Notes under the pieces: model-generated
What the model was told of the DNA's origin: nothing
Seen by the model: only the letters and a program-made list of their open reading frames with translations
Databases searched by the model: none
Part shown: piece by piece, positions 43,351 through 54,996 of the stretch
Layout of the letters: each line of letters opens with the position of its first letter
How positions within the stretch are numbered: position 1 is the first letter of the stretch
Translations under genes and position numbers: made by a program
NCBI GenBank assembly: GCA_951799425.1
Contig: OX637399.1
Span: 16,794,501-16,858,500 of the forward strand
Source: Ilex aquifolium
Taxonomy: Eukaryota; Streptophyta; Magnoliopsida; Aquifoliales; Aquifoliaceae
Reading direction: 5' to 3'
Length of the DNA stretch: 64,000 nucleotides

Positions 43351-44800
43351 CTACTCCTCAAAAAGATTCGGGTATACCAGATCAACCAATTCCTCCTCAA
43401 CTTCATCGAGTTCAAAACCATCAAAGAATGACTTAAGTCTTTGGCCATTAACCTTGAATGTCTTGCCATCGTCCAGGTTTTCTTTGTCCATAGCTCCATG
43501 TGGATAGAATACCTTGACAATGTAGGGGTCATCCCATCGAGAATGAAGTTTCCCTTGGAAAATGGAGAGGCGGGAATTATACAAGAGTAGTTTTTGGGCG
43601 AGCTCGAATGTTTTCCTTAAAATAGATTTGTTATGGAAAATTTTTGCCATTTCCTTGTGAATTCTAGAACTCTCGTATACATCCCTACGGATCTCTTCCA
43701 ACTCATTGATCTCCAACTTCCTATGAATCCCAGCTAGGCCTAGATTGAAATTCAAAGTCTTTATGGCCCAATATGCCATGTGCTCCATCTCTACTAGCAA
43801 GTGACAGTCCTTGCCATTGACTAAACTATAGGAAGACATACCAAGAATGGTCTTGTAAGCAGTACGGTAAGCCCATAAGGCATTAGTCAATCTAAGTGAC
43901 CAATCCTTTCGGTTAGGGTTAACTGTCTTCTTGAGTATGTTCTTTATCTCTCTATTGGCCAATTCGGCTTAGCCATTGGTCTATGGGTAATATGTGGTGG
44001 ACACCTTATGTATTATGCCATACTTATGCATCAATGAAAAAAATGGGTTATTGTAGAAATGTACACCACCATCACTTATCACATCTCGAGGCATCCCAAA
44101 CCTAGATAGAATATATTCTTTTAAGAACTTGACCATAACTCGGTGGTCATTGGTCTTAGTCGGGATTGCCTTTACCTACTTAGACATGTAATCCACTGCT
44201 AGGAGTATGCAAAGTTAGCTATAGGACATGAGGAAGGGACCCATGAAATCGATACCCCAACAATAAAAGATTTCTATGACAAATATAGGGGTAAGGGGCA
44301 TCATGATCCTACGGGTCACACTTCCAAGCCTCTGGCACCTATCACATTATTTGCAATATGGAACACAATCTTTAAATAATGTAGGCTAGTAAAAACCACA
44401 TTATAAGATCTTAGCTGAAGTTTTTTTGGAAAAGAAGTGCCCACCACATGCTTCAGAAATGGAAAAAGGAAAGGACATCTCACTATTCATTATCTGGTAC
44501 GCATATCCTCATAACTTTTTTAGGGCAATACTTGAATATGTATGGATTCTCGAAGTAAAAGTTCATTACCTGTGCCATAAATTTTCTCTTGTCCTCCGAG
44601 CTCTAGTGTGGGAGCATTTGTCCTGTGGCAAGAAAATAACAAATGTTAGCATACCATGGACAAACTGAATGAATGAAAAATAAATGCTCATCTGGGAAAG
44701 ATTCGGGAATAGGGATGTGCTCGTCGGTGTCTTGGACAACAAGCCATGATAAATGGTCTGCCACCACATTCTCGTCTCCTTTTTTGTCTTTGATGATCAA
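43351..44800 (-). pseudogene. Integrase of element C
   Basis: The C-terminal part is the cleanest (43351-43962: [68 protein letters not shown] stop). The core upstream (44000-44280) has VDFMGPF-like and DVISDGG segments but several stops. The zinc-binding region at 44350-44560 is decayed. The hinge at 44603-44800 is [21 protein letters not shown] replaces Trp in PHWSSED near 44606, as in B. Confidence 0.83.
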
Positions 44801-46204
44801 ATGAAATTCTTAAAGGAGGAGGATCCACCTAATGAGTCTCGGTTTGGCATCCTGCTTAGACAAAAAATACTTCAAAGTAGAGTGATAGTATTGACTACTA
44901 TAGGCGAAACAATGATGTACGGCTTGAATTTATCTAGCAAACACTACGACTAACAACTCTTTTTTAGTGGTAGTGTAGTTCATTTGAGCTTCATTTAAGG
45001 TTTTGCTAGCGTAGTATATGACATGAGGTTTCTTGTCTTGCCTTTGACCTGACACTATGCCGATTGCATAATCACTCGCGTCGCATATGAGCTCAAATGG
45101 GAGTTTCCAATTTGGTGGTTGCATGATTGGAGGTGAAATTAACATACTTTTAATTTTTTGAAAAGATGCCTAACAATCATTCGACCACACAAATGGGACA
45201 TCCTTTGCCAACAAATTGGTCAAGGGTCTTGCCAATGCACTAAAATCTTTAATGAAACGATGATAAAAACCTGCATGGCCAAGAAATGACCTGATGTCTT
45301 TAACGATCTTTGGAGTATGCAAATTGAAAATTGCTTCAACTTTGGACTTGTCCACCTCTATTCCTTTTGCAGACACAATGTGACCCAACAAAATCTCTTG
45401 AGTCACTATAAAGTGACACTTCTCATAGTTAAGTACCAAGTTCTTCTCCTCACATCTCTCCAATACTTCCTCCAATTTTCCAAACATCCCTCGAAAGAGT
45501 CTCCAAATACCGAGAAGTCATCCATGAAAACTTCTATGATCTTCTCCACCATATCACTGAAGATCCCATCATACACCTTTTAAAGTCCCTGGGGCATTGC
45601 ATAGCCCAAATGACATTCGATGATAGGCATATGTTCCAAAGGAACAAGTGAATGTAGTCTTTTGTTGTTCCTCTAGGGCGATCTCTATTTGATTATAGCC
45701 GGAATATCCATCGAGGAAGCAATAAAATAGATGTCATACTACCCTTTCCAACACTTGATCAAGGAATGGTACCGAAAAATGATCCTTGCGAATGCATGAG
45801 TTGAGCTTCCGATAGTCTATGCAAACTCTCCAACCGGTGACCACCCGAGTTGGGATTAATACATTCTCCTTATTGGCTACCACCGTTACTTCTGACTTTT
45901 TAGGTACTACTCATATGAAGTTCTCTCTTGGACTTATCCACTTACTTTCGACAATCATAAAGATGATTCACACATCAAGTAGCTTGAGCACTTCATCTCT
46001 GACCACATCCTTCATAATTGGATTGAGTCTCCTTTCTGGTTGTCGGGATAACTTGGTGTCCTTTTCAAGATATATTCTATGAGTGCAAATGAGAGGGCTA
46101 ATTCCCTTGATGCCAGCAATAGTCCAACTGATAGTTTCTTTGTGCTTCCTCAAGACACTTAACAGTTCTTTCTCTTGCTCTAGCTTTAATGAAGAGCTTA
46201 TCAC
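44801..46204 (-). pseudogene. RT and RNase H of element C
   Basis: RT begins near 46080 (PERRLNPIMKDVVRDEVLKL) and shows decayed palm motifs, with an intact catalytic box FMDDFSVFG near 45525. The segment 45170-45487 follows (LNYEKCHFIVTQ, VKDIRSFLGHAGFYHRFIKD). RNase H at 44930-45145 reads LICDASDYAIGIVSGQ and YYASKTLNEAQMNYTT. Codon after LLSK/FLSK is CAG (Gln), where A and B have TAG. Frameshifts at about 45490, 45600 and 45910 disable it. Confidence 0.83.
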
Positions 46205-46206
46205 AA

Positions 46207-47364
46207 CTAGAAATATTTTTTTTTATCCCCCAAGAATGCATATTTGAGTGTGGATGGTAATGGATTTAACTCCAAATTTGGTGGTTGCACAGTGGATGGA
46301 AAGATTTTCATCTCTTGTGGAGACAACTTCTCAAATGTCAGGGTCCAACTTCCCACCCCTTGAATGGTTTTTGGTTTCAAATCCTCATCAAATTCTTCCT
46401 CCCCCAAACTTGTGTTGCACAATAATTCCATGTGATGCTCCACTAGTGTGTTAATCCTGTTGACTTCATGAATTTTCTCATCTTCCCCCGGTTGCTTACA
46501 TAGGTTGAACACATTGAGATCCATTGTCATACTCCCAAATTCTATATTTATTAGACCATTCTTACAATTAATCACGGCATTATAGGATGCAAGAAAAGGT
46601 CTACCTAGAATAACAGGAATTTGAGTCGTCGAATTAGCAATAGAGTGAGTGTCAAGCACAATGAAATCAACGGGAAAGTAAAATTTGTCCACTTGGACCA
46701 ACACATCCTCTACTAATCCCCTCAGTGTTCTCACGCTACGATCCGCTAGCTGAAGAGTGATGTAGGTTAGTTTCAACTCCTCTAGTTGTAGTTGTTGATA
46801 CACCAAGAATGGTAGAAGATTGACACTCGCTCCAAAGTCTAGCAATGCTTGTTCTACACGGTAATTCCCATTGGTGATGGAAATGGTAGGGTAGCCGGGA
46901 TCCTTGAACTTGGGTGGGGTGTTTGTCCTCAAGATGGAGCTCACTTGCTCGGTGAGGAATGCTTTCTTGTGCACATTCAAATTCGACTTGACGATGCATA
47001 AGTCCTTCAATATCTTTGCACAAGAGGGGATTTGCTTCATAGCATTAAGAAATGGAATATTGATCTTCACCTGCTTAAACATGTCAAGAATATCAGAATA
47101 ATTAGCAATCTTAGCAGGTTCCCTCAACCGTTGAGGATAGGGAGTAGGGATATGACAATCATTCATAGTCAAATCAACAACCTTAGGCTTTCCAAGTTGT
47201 TCACTCTCTTCGGAGTCACCCTTGGTCTCTTTTTCATTTTTTAAAGGGTCCTTTGGTGAGAGCTTATGGAAAATGATTTTTTCAATTTCCTTTCCACTCT
47301 GAAGAGTGGTGACAGCCCTAAGTTGCTCAAAAATTTTTTTAGTGGCATTGGATGACTCGATCAC
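46207..47364 (-). CDS. gag C-terminus and protease of element C (385 codons open)
   Basis: An uninterrupted frame covering the end of gag (VIESSNATK-like, LRAVTTLQSGKEIEKI), the conserved ANYSDILDMFKQVKINIPF and HKKAFLTEQVSSILRTNT segments, and the protease. Active site is LLDFGASVNLLP (usual DLGAS), followed by LQLADRSVRTLRG, VDFIVLDTHSIAN and IPVILGRPFLASYNAVINC. The linker to RT ends at a stop at 46207. Aspartic protease of this type would cleave the polyprotein. It is the best preserved protease here, though the element as a whole is broken. Confidence 0.85.
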   Translation of the reverse strand: MIESSNATKKIFEQLRAVTTLQSGKEIEKIIFHKLSPKDPLKNEKETKGDSEESEQLGKPKVVDLTMNDCHIPTPYPQRLREPAKIANYSDILDMFKQVKINIPFLNAMKQIPSCAKILKDLCIVKSNLNVHKKAFLTEQVSSILRTNTPPKFKDPGYPTISITNGNYRVEQALLDFGASVNLLPFLVYQQLQLEELKLTYITLQLADRSVRTLRGLVEDVLVQVDKFYFPVDFIVLDTHSIANSTTQIPVILGRPFLASYNAVINCKNGLINIEFGSMTMDLNVFNLCKQPGEDEKIHEVNRINTLVEHHMELLCNTSLGEEEFDEDLKPKTIQGVGSWTLTFEKLSPQEMKIFPSTVQPPNLELNPLPSTLKYAFLGDKKKYF

Positions 47365-47616
47365 ATGTTGACCCTTGCGTTCTCTTGGGGTTGTGTGAGA
47401 AATTTCTCTTTTTCTTGTTGAAATAACCCCATGACATTGGTCAACTTGGTAATCTGTGTCCGGATGTCATTAAAAGCTGCGGTGTTTTGGTTATTGGTCG
47501 CAATTTGAATTTGGATCAATTGATGCATGATGTCCTCCAAATTCCTCCTATGAGGAGGTTGATGCATGGGTGGATTGGGTTGTCCTTGTTGACCAAAACC
47601 TTGTTGAGACAGGTTT
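47361..47616 (-). pseudogene. gag fragment of element C cut by E
   Basis: The minus strand encodes HRRNLEDIMHQLIQIQ, NNQNTAAFNDIRTQITKL and VMGLFQQEKEKFLTQPQENA, matching B gag at 37722-38040. Upstream residues are replaced by the terminal bases of chromovirus E at 47617. Confidence 0.82.
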
Positions 47617-48898
47617 TGTAACGCCCCAAAATCCACCTTGGACGTCATTACTATCTAAAACCATTCACATCATGAGAGCAACTAATAGAATCCATAAATA
47701 AAAAAAATTTCATTCATCATACGTAATATTTATAACATCATCCAAAAGAATATGTCAAACCATGGCCATTACATCCAAAAATCAAACTTTATCTTGCAGC
47801 GGAATAAACAAAATATCATCCATAGGTTGTCTCAAAATGCATCTCCTAGTCTAGGACATAAAGAGAACAACTCTAGACATCCCCCTCGGGATCTACGCTT
47901 CCATCTAATTGAGTTTCCCAAGCTACCTGCTCATCAACTCCAAGCTCTTCCTCTAAACCGAAATCTAAAAATAAATATTGGTTGTAGGGGTGAACACTAA
48001 GCTCTGTAGGAAAATCCTCCCAAGTTTGAACAAGGTTTTTAAAACATATAAAACAAGCCGGTCTCATTTTAAAAATATCATATATAACTTTTGAAAGAAA
48101 ACAGTGACAGTTCATTCAATCTCAAGTTTAGGCAATTATCAATAACTTAAATGAAGAAATAAAACCAATTCCCACACAATAAACCATTCCAACATTAAAC
48201 CATTTCACCCACATTTGTATCTGTATCATTATCCTCAATTGTATCTCAGGTAGGAAGTAAGACTTCGCATGAATACACACATTGAGAATATCCTGGCCCA
48301 CACACACACACACACACTCAATCCTCGCAAGGATACACAACTTTAGGAAAGGCGTATACCGACGCATCGGTAGGGACGATCCAACCTAGGAATAGTATAC
48401 TAACCCTCACCATCGATACCACACGAGGGAATAGTGGTTTGGTCCTCGCAAGGCACCAACCCCACTACGAGTGGTAGGGAACCTTGAAACCCACACGGAG
48501 TAAGAAACACATCTACCCACTCTATGATACTCGGTCAACGGCCACCTCTGTTCATCCAAACATCCACACAAGAGATACAATACCAACCAATTTCTCAAAT
48601 CTCAAGTAAATCAAAAATGCCCAAATCCACATGTATTCTTCCAACGAAGCAATTCAAGAAAAATATGCAAGAGATCATCAAAAATATAATTTTATTGTTC
48701 CAGAAAAAGCACTAGAGTTTTTAAATCAAGAACAATGGAATATCAAGAGCAAAATCTCAATTTCTTGAAAAATAGGATTTTGGAATCAAGAACAAGAATT
48801 TTGTTGCTATAGAACCATAACTTCCTTCAAAACATGGTAAGATTTGCAAGAACATCAAGAAACAAGAATTTCATAACATATATCTAAGATTTAGAGTC

Positions 48899-48900
<2 letters not shown>

Positions 48901-48947
<47 letters not shown>
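48901..48947. repeat. (CA)n(TA)n microsatellite, left side of the EPRV
   Basis: About 16 CA units followed by about 8 TA units. The other part, (TA)n at 57069-57083, is on the far side of the EPRV. The undisturbed LTR at 63810-63858 has an irregular CATATA/TA tract. Confidence 0.95.
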
Positions 48948-48948
<1 letters not shown>

Positions 48949-49115
48949 CTCAAAAATCAAGAGACACCATTAAATATGTCGTAGTGTTTGATGATGGTGT
49001 ATATGTGGGTATTGAGACCATCTGGTTTGGCTCTTCCAATCCTTTCATCAAAGATTGGCATACCTTCATCATCTAAGACTACGACATATTTAATGGTGTG
49101 TCTTGATTCTTGAGT
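48948..49115. repeat. Inverted repeat at the EPRV left end
   Basis: The first 38 bp (48948-48985) are the reverse complement of 49078-49115 with 36 of 38 positions matching. About 92 bp of ordinary coat-gene sequence lies between. The inverted piece replaces the expected viral continuation at this edge. Confidence 0.9.
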
Positions 49116-50449
49116 GAGATAGTTGTCCCACCAACTTCTTAAGACTCCTGTAAAACCAGAGGTGATAAGGTCAACTAATTCTGGTTCAGTTTGAGCAAGG
49201 TTACTGACATAACTGTTGATCACCATAGACATGTGGTGAATTTTGTTAAGGATTTCTTGTTCACTTAAACCATCTATGTTCCATTCATAGAGTTTGTTAG
49301 ACTGAACATAAAACTGGTTACTAATATTTTTCTCTTCAAACTGGAGGTCAGGCGGTGTTGGTCTAGGGTACCAATTTTTGCTGACACTGGTTGGGTTAAC
49401 ATTTGAAAAAGTCAACTTGTTAATTTGTTGTTTTTCAAAAGCTTCTTCCAGTTCTTTGATTTCAGGATCATAAGAACTTTCAGATTTGTTAGATTCAGAA
49501 TCAGAAGTTTAGTTGATAACTGTTATTTGAGATGCTTCCATCTTATTAATCATTTTTTCAATCTTCTGGATATGAATACTATCTTTTTCTGATATTGCTA
49601 GTTTAGATCTATCTTCAGGTAATTGGATTAGAGGTTTATCTAATTTTTTACTTGAAGATGGTCTAATTTCATCAATTTTAGTTTCAATTTTATCTAACTG
49701 TTTACCTATCGTGATTAGGCTTTGGTTAGCAAAATTGACTTGTTCTACAATTTTCTTTTCAGATTCTAAAATGGGAATCTTGAAAGGAGATGCAGTGACT
49801 TCAGTGTTTTTATGGCTGAAGGTGATAGCTTCTACTGGAGGATGACTTGAGGATACTGTCTCATTGTCAGAAGTTTTCCATTTATGTTTTGTAACAACTT
49901 TTACTTCTTTATGACAGGATTCAATGTAATCAAAGAATGCAATTTCAGATTCAATTTTATGCATTAATTTGACCCATCCAATTCTTATTTCATTCCTTTG
50001 TTGATAATTAAATCTTTGAAAATAATCTTGTAGTTTGGATTTATTTTCTTCGGATTCAATTTCTTTTGTTAGTCTGCGCATGTTGGGCATGAAGACTAAA
50101 TTACTTTCTCTTTTAATCATTAAAAGTTGATGATTAACAGAGGCAATGTCACTAGCAGAAGGAGATGGGGTGAAGTCGTCTTCTTCCTTATCTTCTTCTC
50201 TAGGTGTTGGTATACTCTGATGGGGAGTATAGTGAGGTTTACTGACTTGAGATGAGGAATTATCGATTCCTTTTAGCTTAAGTCTTTTCTCAATTTCTTT
50301 AGCTATATCAGCTAATTCTTTCTCTTTATCTCTTCTACTGGAATGAGATTCAGATTTTCTTCCTTCGTTGATCCTAATTAGTTTATTAATCCAACTAGGG
50401 ACAGACGATAGACTAGATCTACTAGATCTGGTACTATCAAAAGAGATTC
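48986..50449 (-). pseudogene. EPRV ORF1: linker and N-terminal coat protein region
   Basis: Two main frames, 49509-50120 and 48957-49415, encode a charged Lys/Glu/Ser-rich linker, with helical stretches (QLDKIETKIDEI, IHIQKIEKMINKMEA), and the conserved coat core (SEQEILNKIHHMSMVINSY, TSGFTGVLRSWWDNYLT). The frame then enters the permutation point at 48986; the rest of the coat region is at the other end of the insertion (56782-57069). A stop at about 49509 separates the frames. The coat protein would form the virus particle. Confidence 0.75.
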
Positions 50450-51289
50450 TTACTGAACCATCAGCAAGCTGTTGGATCTCTTCAAGTCAGATGTGGTATT
50501 TTCACTATTTTTGTTAAAGTTTTCATTTTCAACTATCCAATGATCTGGTAGTTGAACATCTTTCCATAAAAGTCTTTTAGGGACTTGTATGTTGGATTCA
50601 TTGGTATTGGCTTGAATTAGTACAGTACTATCTTTAGGACTTTTCTTTAATGCGTGCACATTCAAGTTTGTTTTGACGCATTTGTAGTAAATCCTATAGA
50701 TGAGGACTAGAGATTCTGTCTCTTTTACTAATTCCATTATGTCTCCACTTAACTTTATACCTAGGGTTAAAACCATTGGAGTGTTTTTGCAGGTTAGACT
50801 TAAAGTAAAGTCTGAGAAGCAATTGAAATAAACTGGTCCATCATGTAAACCAGCTTCCATTATTCCTAAGACACTAGGTTTATACACCTTGAACCTAAGG
50901 TCTCTTAGGGTTAATAGAACTGCTGCATTTCTACCAGTGGTCATCAATGGTTTGATTGCAACTTGAACTAGACCTAAATGGATAAATTTAAATCCTTTAG
51001 ACCTATGTCTTTTAAGTGTCTCCTTACTGAGGAGTTGACAACTTTCTTCATCATTTTTTAAGGCATAAACCTGTTCAATGGTTTTTACCTATAATTCAGC
51101 ATTAAAGGCTTTTGGGAGCCAGCTAGTCTTGTAGATTTCCCTATGGGGGACTGTAGGGATGTTCCATCCACTCCAATCTACTTTGGACTCATGATACTCT
51201 ACTTCTTCTTCATGTACTATATTCGGTATAGTGTTTAATGAAGATCTAGATGAGCTAGCCATAAAATTAGATCTGAATAATCTATTCAT
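50450..51289 (-). pseudogene. EPRV ORF1: movement protein domain
   Basis: From ATG 51289 the minus strand starts the polyprotein. The 30K-type movement protein is seen in the segment 50450-50947 with LLTLRDLRFKVYKPSVLG and AGLHDGPVYFNCFSDFTLSL. These proteins help plant viruses pass through plasmodesmata. A TAG interrupts the frame at 51089, and a frameshift lies near 50480 before the linker. Confidence 0.72.
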
Positions 51290-51585
51290 TGTTAAATCAA
51301 AGATTCTTCAATTTTGTAAATTATAAGTTAATTTTATTTCTAAGCTACCCCCCTGTTCATACCCGTCTAGTAAAACCTCATCCATTGGTTTTTATCCCTC
51401 GACTGCCTACACAAGGACTTACAATTGGGATGACACACTAGGACCTCTCGGTTTCAGGATGGGTGATAAGACACAGGCAACTAAGAATAGAAATAACAAA
51501 TGATTTACTAATTGAATAAGCAAAGATTTAGAATGAATCAGATGAAACAAATATAATTCAATGGTTAACTATCCAGGCCGTCAAA

Positions 51586-51599
51586 TGGCTCTAATACCA
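51586..51599 (-). other. EPRV primer binding site (initiator tRNA-Met)
   Basis: The plus strand reads TGGCTCTAATACCA, 13 of 14 identical to the initiator tRNA-Met 3' end (TGGCTCTGATACCA). Caulimovirids prime minus-strand synthesis with this tRNA. The site marks the conventional genome start, 297 bp 5' of ORF1. Confidence 0.85.
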
Positions 51600-52229
51600 A
51601 AATAGAAACAAGTGCGGAAGCCATGAAGAATCACAAGCTGTAGATATAAAAGATGGATAATTATATTCACTAAATAAAAATTACAATATCAAAAGATAAA
51701 TACTTACAACACTAGAACTAGTGGTCTAGTGGAGATAAGCGGAGTAAATACTCTTAAGGCTCTTCATTTGCATCATTATGAAGGCAGAGATACAAATATG
51801 AGAGAAGGTAGGGAGAGTGTTTACAGGGCTTGTAGTGATTTGTGAAAACAACTTCTGGTTTGCTAGTGAAGACTGAGGTCCTTATATAGGTGTAAGGATT
51901 TCTCAGAGAATCTTTGGAATGATTACTCTTTGTCTTCTGTGGCTACTTTAACTCTGGTGAAAGACATTTCACATTTGCTTTCGGTGGAAAAGTGAGGGTA
52001 ATTGCTTTTACCAAAGTAACTTTTGATTTCTGTGCAGGTGTGGGCCCCTGCTGTCTGCTGAAGGAATCTACTTTCGGTGGGAAAACAGATTGATATGATA
52101 GGCGGCTGCTTTACTAGAGGAAAGAGCCGATTCTTACTGATTGATATCTTATCGTTACATGGGACAGACAACTTTTCTTTCTTTAATGAAGAAAGTAGTG
52201 ATTGAAGCTATCACAGGTAAGGGTAAGGA
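51600..52229 (-). promoter_or_regulatory. EPRV intergenic region with TATA box
   Basis: The non-coding stretch between ORF2 and the primer site carries CCTATATAAG on the minus strand (51900-51891). The predicted start is about 30 bp downstream, 5' of the primer site, as needed for a pregenomic RNA promoter. Confidence 0.6.
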
Positions 52230-53621
52230 TCAAGGAGTAGAGAGGTCAGCATCATCTAGGTCATCATAACCTGCGTATGGATCCTGGGCATCTTGGAAGG
52301 GATCCATGGATGCATTAACGGATGCTTGAGATGAAGCTGATGAACTACTACTCTGACTGGCTGCTTGCTGGAGGAGTTTCTGAGCTAGTTCAATTAACTC
52401 AGAGGACTTCTTCTTAGGTTGCTTGCTGGAGGAATCCTTAGAGGAGGATTTCTTCTGTTTTTCCTTAACTGAGGAAGGTTATTCTGACTCCTGGGGTTTT
52501 TCTGAAACCCTGAGGGGAGGCATGGCTAACTTTGTTGGAGTTGCTGGAACCGCTATTGGGGTAGGGACCTTGACGGGGAACTCCCTCTGTACTTGGGCAA
52601 TGACCTTTTCTTGTTGGAACCTAGGCCACCATTTGACAGAGAACTGTTGGGCAATACTGTTGCCATTAATTTCCCAAGACCATTTATAGATCCAAGGAAC
52701 TCTGTACCTGCAAACAAACGTTAGCAAAACAGGAAACTGACTCTCATGTCTGCTAGGTTTATAAGTAGAGGCAAAGTATGTTATCTGATCTTGAAGATCA
52801 GCTGGAAAGATTTTATTAATGGGGCCATAAATAAGCCACCACTGTATGAACCAAGAAGGAATTTGGCTCTTGAAATCTTTACTAAATTGTATGAACCAAG
52901 AATGAGTTAATGACTCATCTTGATAGAGGATAAGTTTAGACCATGCCTGTTGATAGTCATAGTAACTAAACTTTTTGGTATATCCCTCGAGATCTCTGAG
53001 CAAGGAAGGATGAGATCCCCATTCTTTGACAGAGATAAACCTTAATATACTCAGGGAATGGTAAATGACCTTTTTAGGGTTTAATTTATCAAATATGGGA
53101 TTGATAAATATAGACTGAGTAAAAAATAATATATCCTGATACCAGGTGAATGTTTTCTCAGGATCAGATGGAATAAAGGTCCATCCTGGTTCAAGGTATG
53201 CTTTGACAATGTCAATAGGGTTGACAAGGTGAGCATGGGCTGGTTCAATGGAGAATACATTACGGGGTGGTCCCTTTGGAATATATTATGCTTTTGGGCC
53301 TATGGGGGCTGGTCCTGATCTATAACCAGAATATGGGTTGATAAACTGGTCAGGTTGGATAGAGGATATGGGTCTGGCCATATATGGGCTGGACACAAGG
53401 ATTGGGCCTTGCTGGGCCATTTGTGAGAAGGTTTTTGGGTCAACTATGGTTGGTTGGGCTACTGGCCTACCAAGAGGTTGATATCTGTTGGCTATTTTAA
53501 TTGCAGAGCTAGGGCTAGGCAATTGGTATGGTTTTGGGCTAGGTAAGGCTAATTGGCCTTTTTGTTTCTGTTTATCCTTCCCCGGGTTTTTAGAGGAAGT
53601 ACTAGGTTTCCTGTCCGCCAT
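52230..53621 (-). pseudogene. EPRV ORF2: protein of unknown function
   Basis: It starts at ATG 53621, overlapping the end of ORF1 (53602) in another frame, and runs to a stop at 52230, about 463 codons with in-frame stops at 53286 and 52479. The N-terminus is basic and Pro/Gln/Ser-rich. The middle is Trp- and Tyr-rich (YDYQQAWSKLILYQDES, WSWEINGNSIAQQFSVKWW). The C-terminus is Ser-rich, then acidic (YDDLDDADL). I recognise no domain. A second ORF of unknown role after RNase H is a known florendovirus trait. Confidence 0.65.
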
Positions 53622-54996
53622 GAGGTTCCTGCAAGAATTCACGGGTTAGGAAATCAGGGATACAGTTATTACTGCCCTTAATATATTCTATATCAAAATA
53701 AAAAATACTTAAAATAGATTGCCATCTGGCGAAAATCTGCTTACTAGCAATGTTTTGTACATCTTTTTCCAAAACATATTTAGCAGATTTACAATCTACT
53801 CTAACCAGAAATTTTTGATTTAGTATATCATCCTGGAATTTAGAGATACACAGGACAATAGATAAAATCTCTTTTTTAATAGTACTATAATTTGCTTGTG
53901 CTTTGTTCCATATACCAGAATGGAATTTGACAATTTGTTCAGGAGAGTTAGGATACTCTTTCTGAAGGAGGATACCACCGTAGCCTATATCTGAGGCATC
54001 GATTTGGATGATTTTAAAGGAATCAACCGAAGGGATACCAAGGCAGGACAAAGTTTTGATGAACTGTTTGACCTGTTTGACAATAGATGTATGCTCAGGA
54101 GTCCAAGGAGAAGGATTTCCTTTGAGCCTGTCATACAGAGGTTTAACAGTTTTCCTAAGATTCTGATAGAAGTCAGAAACATAGTTTAGGGAACCTAAGA
54201 ACCTTTGCAACTGGGTTTTGTCAAGGATTTCATCAGGAAATTTATCTGCAAATTGGATAGATCTACTGATGGAAACAATAGTGGATTGCTGGATATTGTA
54301 TCCAAGGAACCTTACTGAGGTTTAGAATAACTTAATCTTCTTAGCTGAGATGACTAAGCCGTTATGTTTAACAGTTTCAAGGAAAGCAATAAGGTGCTTC
54401 CGATGTTCTTCTATAGACCTGCTGAAGATGAGAATATCATCTATATAGACTATAGAAAAATGACTCAAGGCATTAAAGATTTCATTCATTATGTTCTGGA
54501 ATTCTGAGGGTGCATTTTTTAATCCAAAAGGCACTACATTCCATTCATAATGTCCAAAAGGTGTTGTAAATGCAGTTTTATACCTGTCTTCTGGGGATAT
54601 AATGATCTGCTAGAAACCACTTTTCAAATCAAACTTTGAAAATATTACTGCATTACAAAGTCTTTTAATTAAATCCTGTTTATTTGGAATTGAGTATCTG
54701 ATCCATTCCAAAACAGCATTTAAAGGTTTGTAGTTGATTACTAGCCTTGGAGTGCCTCTTTCTAATTCTGCATTTTTGATGACATAGAAAGTAGGGCATG
54801 ACCAAGGAGATTTGCTTTTCCTAATGATACCATTTTTGAGTAATTCAGAAATCTCTTTTTTGCAGATTTCCATTACTTCATGGTTCATTTGGATTGGTCT
54901 TGATTTAGTGGGGATATCTGTCTCCTTAAATCCTTGGATGTATGGAAGTTTGACCATATGTTGTTTCCTATGCCAGAAAGCTGTAGGAAGGTCAGA
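53602..54996 (-). pseudogene. EPRV ORF1: reverse transcriptase and RNase H
   Basis: RT fingers and palm lie at 54610-54957 (NAELERGTPRLVINYKPLNA, SKFDLKSGF). The catalytic strand is at 54322-54534 with MPFGLKNAPSEFQNIMNEIF and YIDDILIFS, the YxDD box intact. Connection and RNase H follow at 53602-54210 (QRFLGSLNYVSDFY, QIDASDIGYGGILLQKE, VRVDCKSAKYVLEKD). Stops fall right after KSGF (54610) and after KIKLF (54322). Copies pregenomic RNA into DNA in the living virus. Confidence 0.82.

Larger units (their letters stand above)
41226..47616 (-). mobile_element. Element C: Athila-type body, cut by E
   Basis: Minus-strand 3' untranslated region, integrase, RNase H, RT, protease and part of gag, closely related to A and B. 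Its left LTR is 39523-41225. Its gag is interrupted at 47617 by chromovirus E, so the gag start, primer site and 5' LTR should lie to the right of the window. It lacks the env-like ORF that B and D have. Confidence 0.85.

Noticed and set aside
48957-49415. Complete coat protein gene at the EPRV left end
   Set aside because: Its last residues are read from the inverted terminal piece, and the genuine continuation is at the other end of the insertion.
53286-53642. Separate small gene in the EPRV
   Set aside because: It continues in the same frame past one stop into 52479-53003 and 52230, so it is the N-terminus of ORF2.
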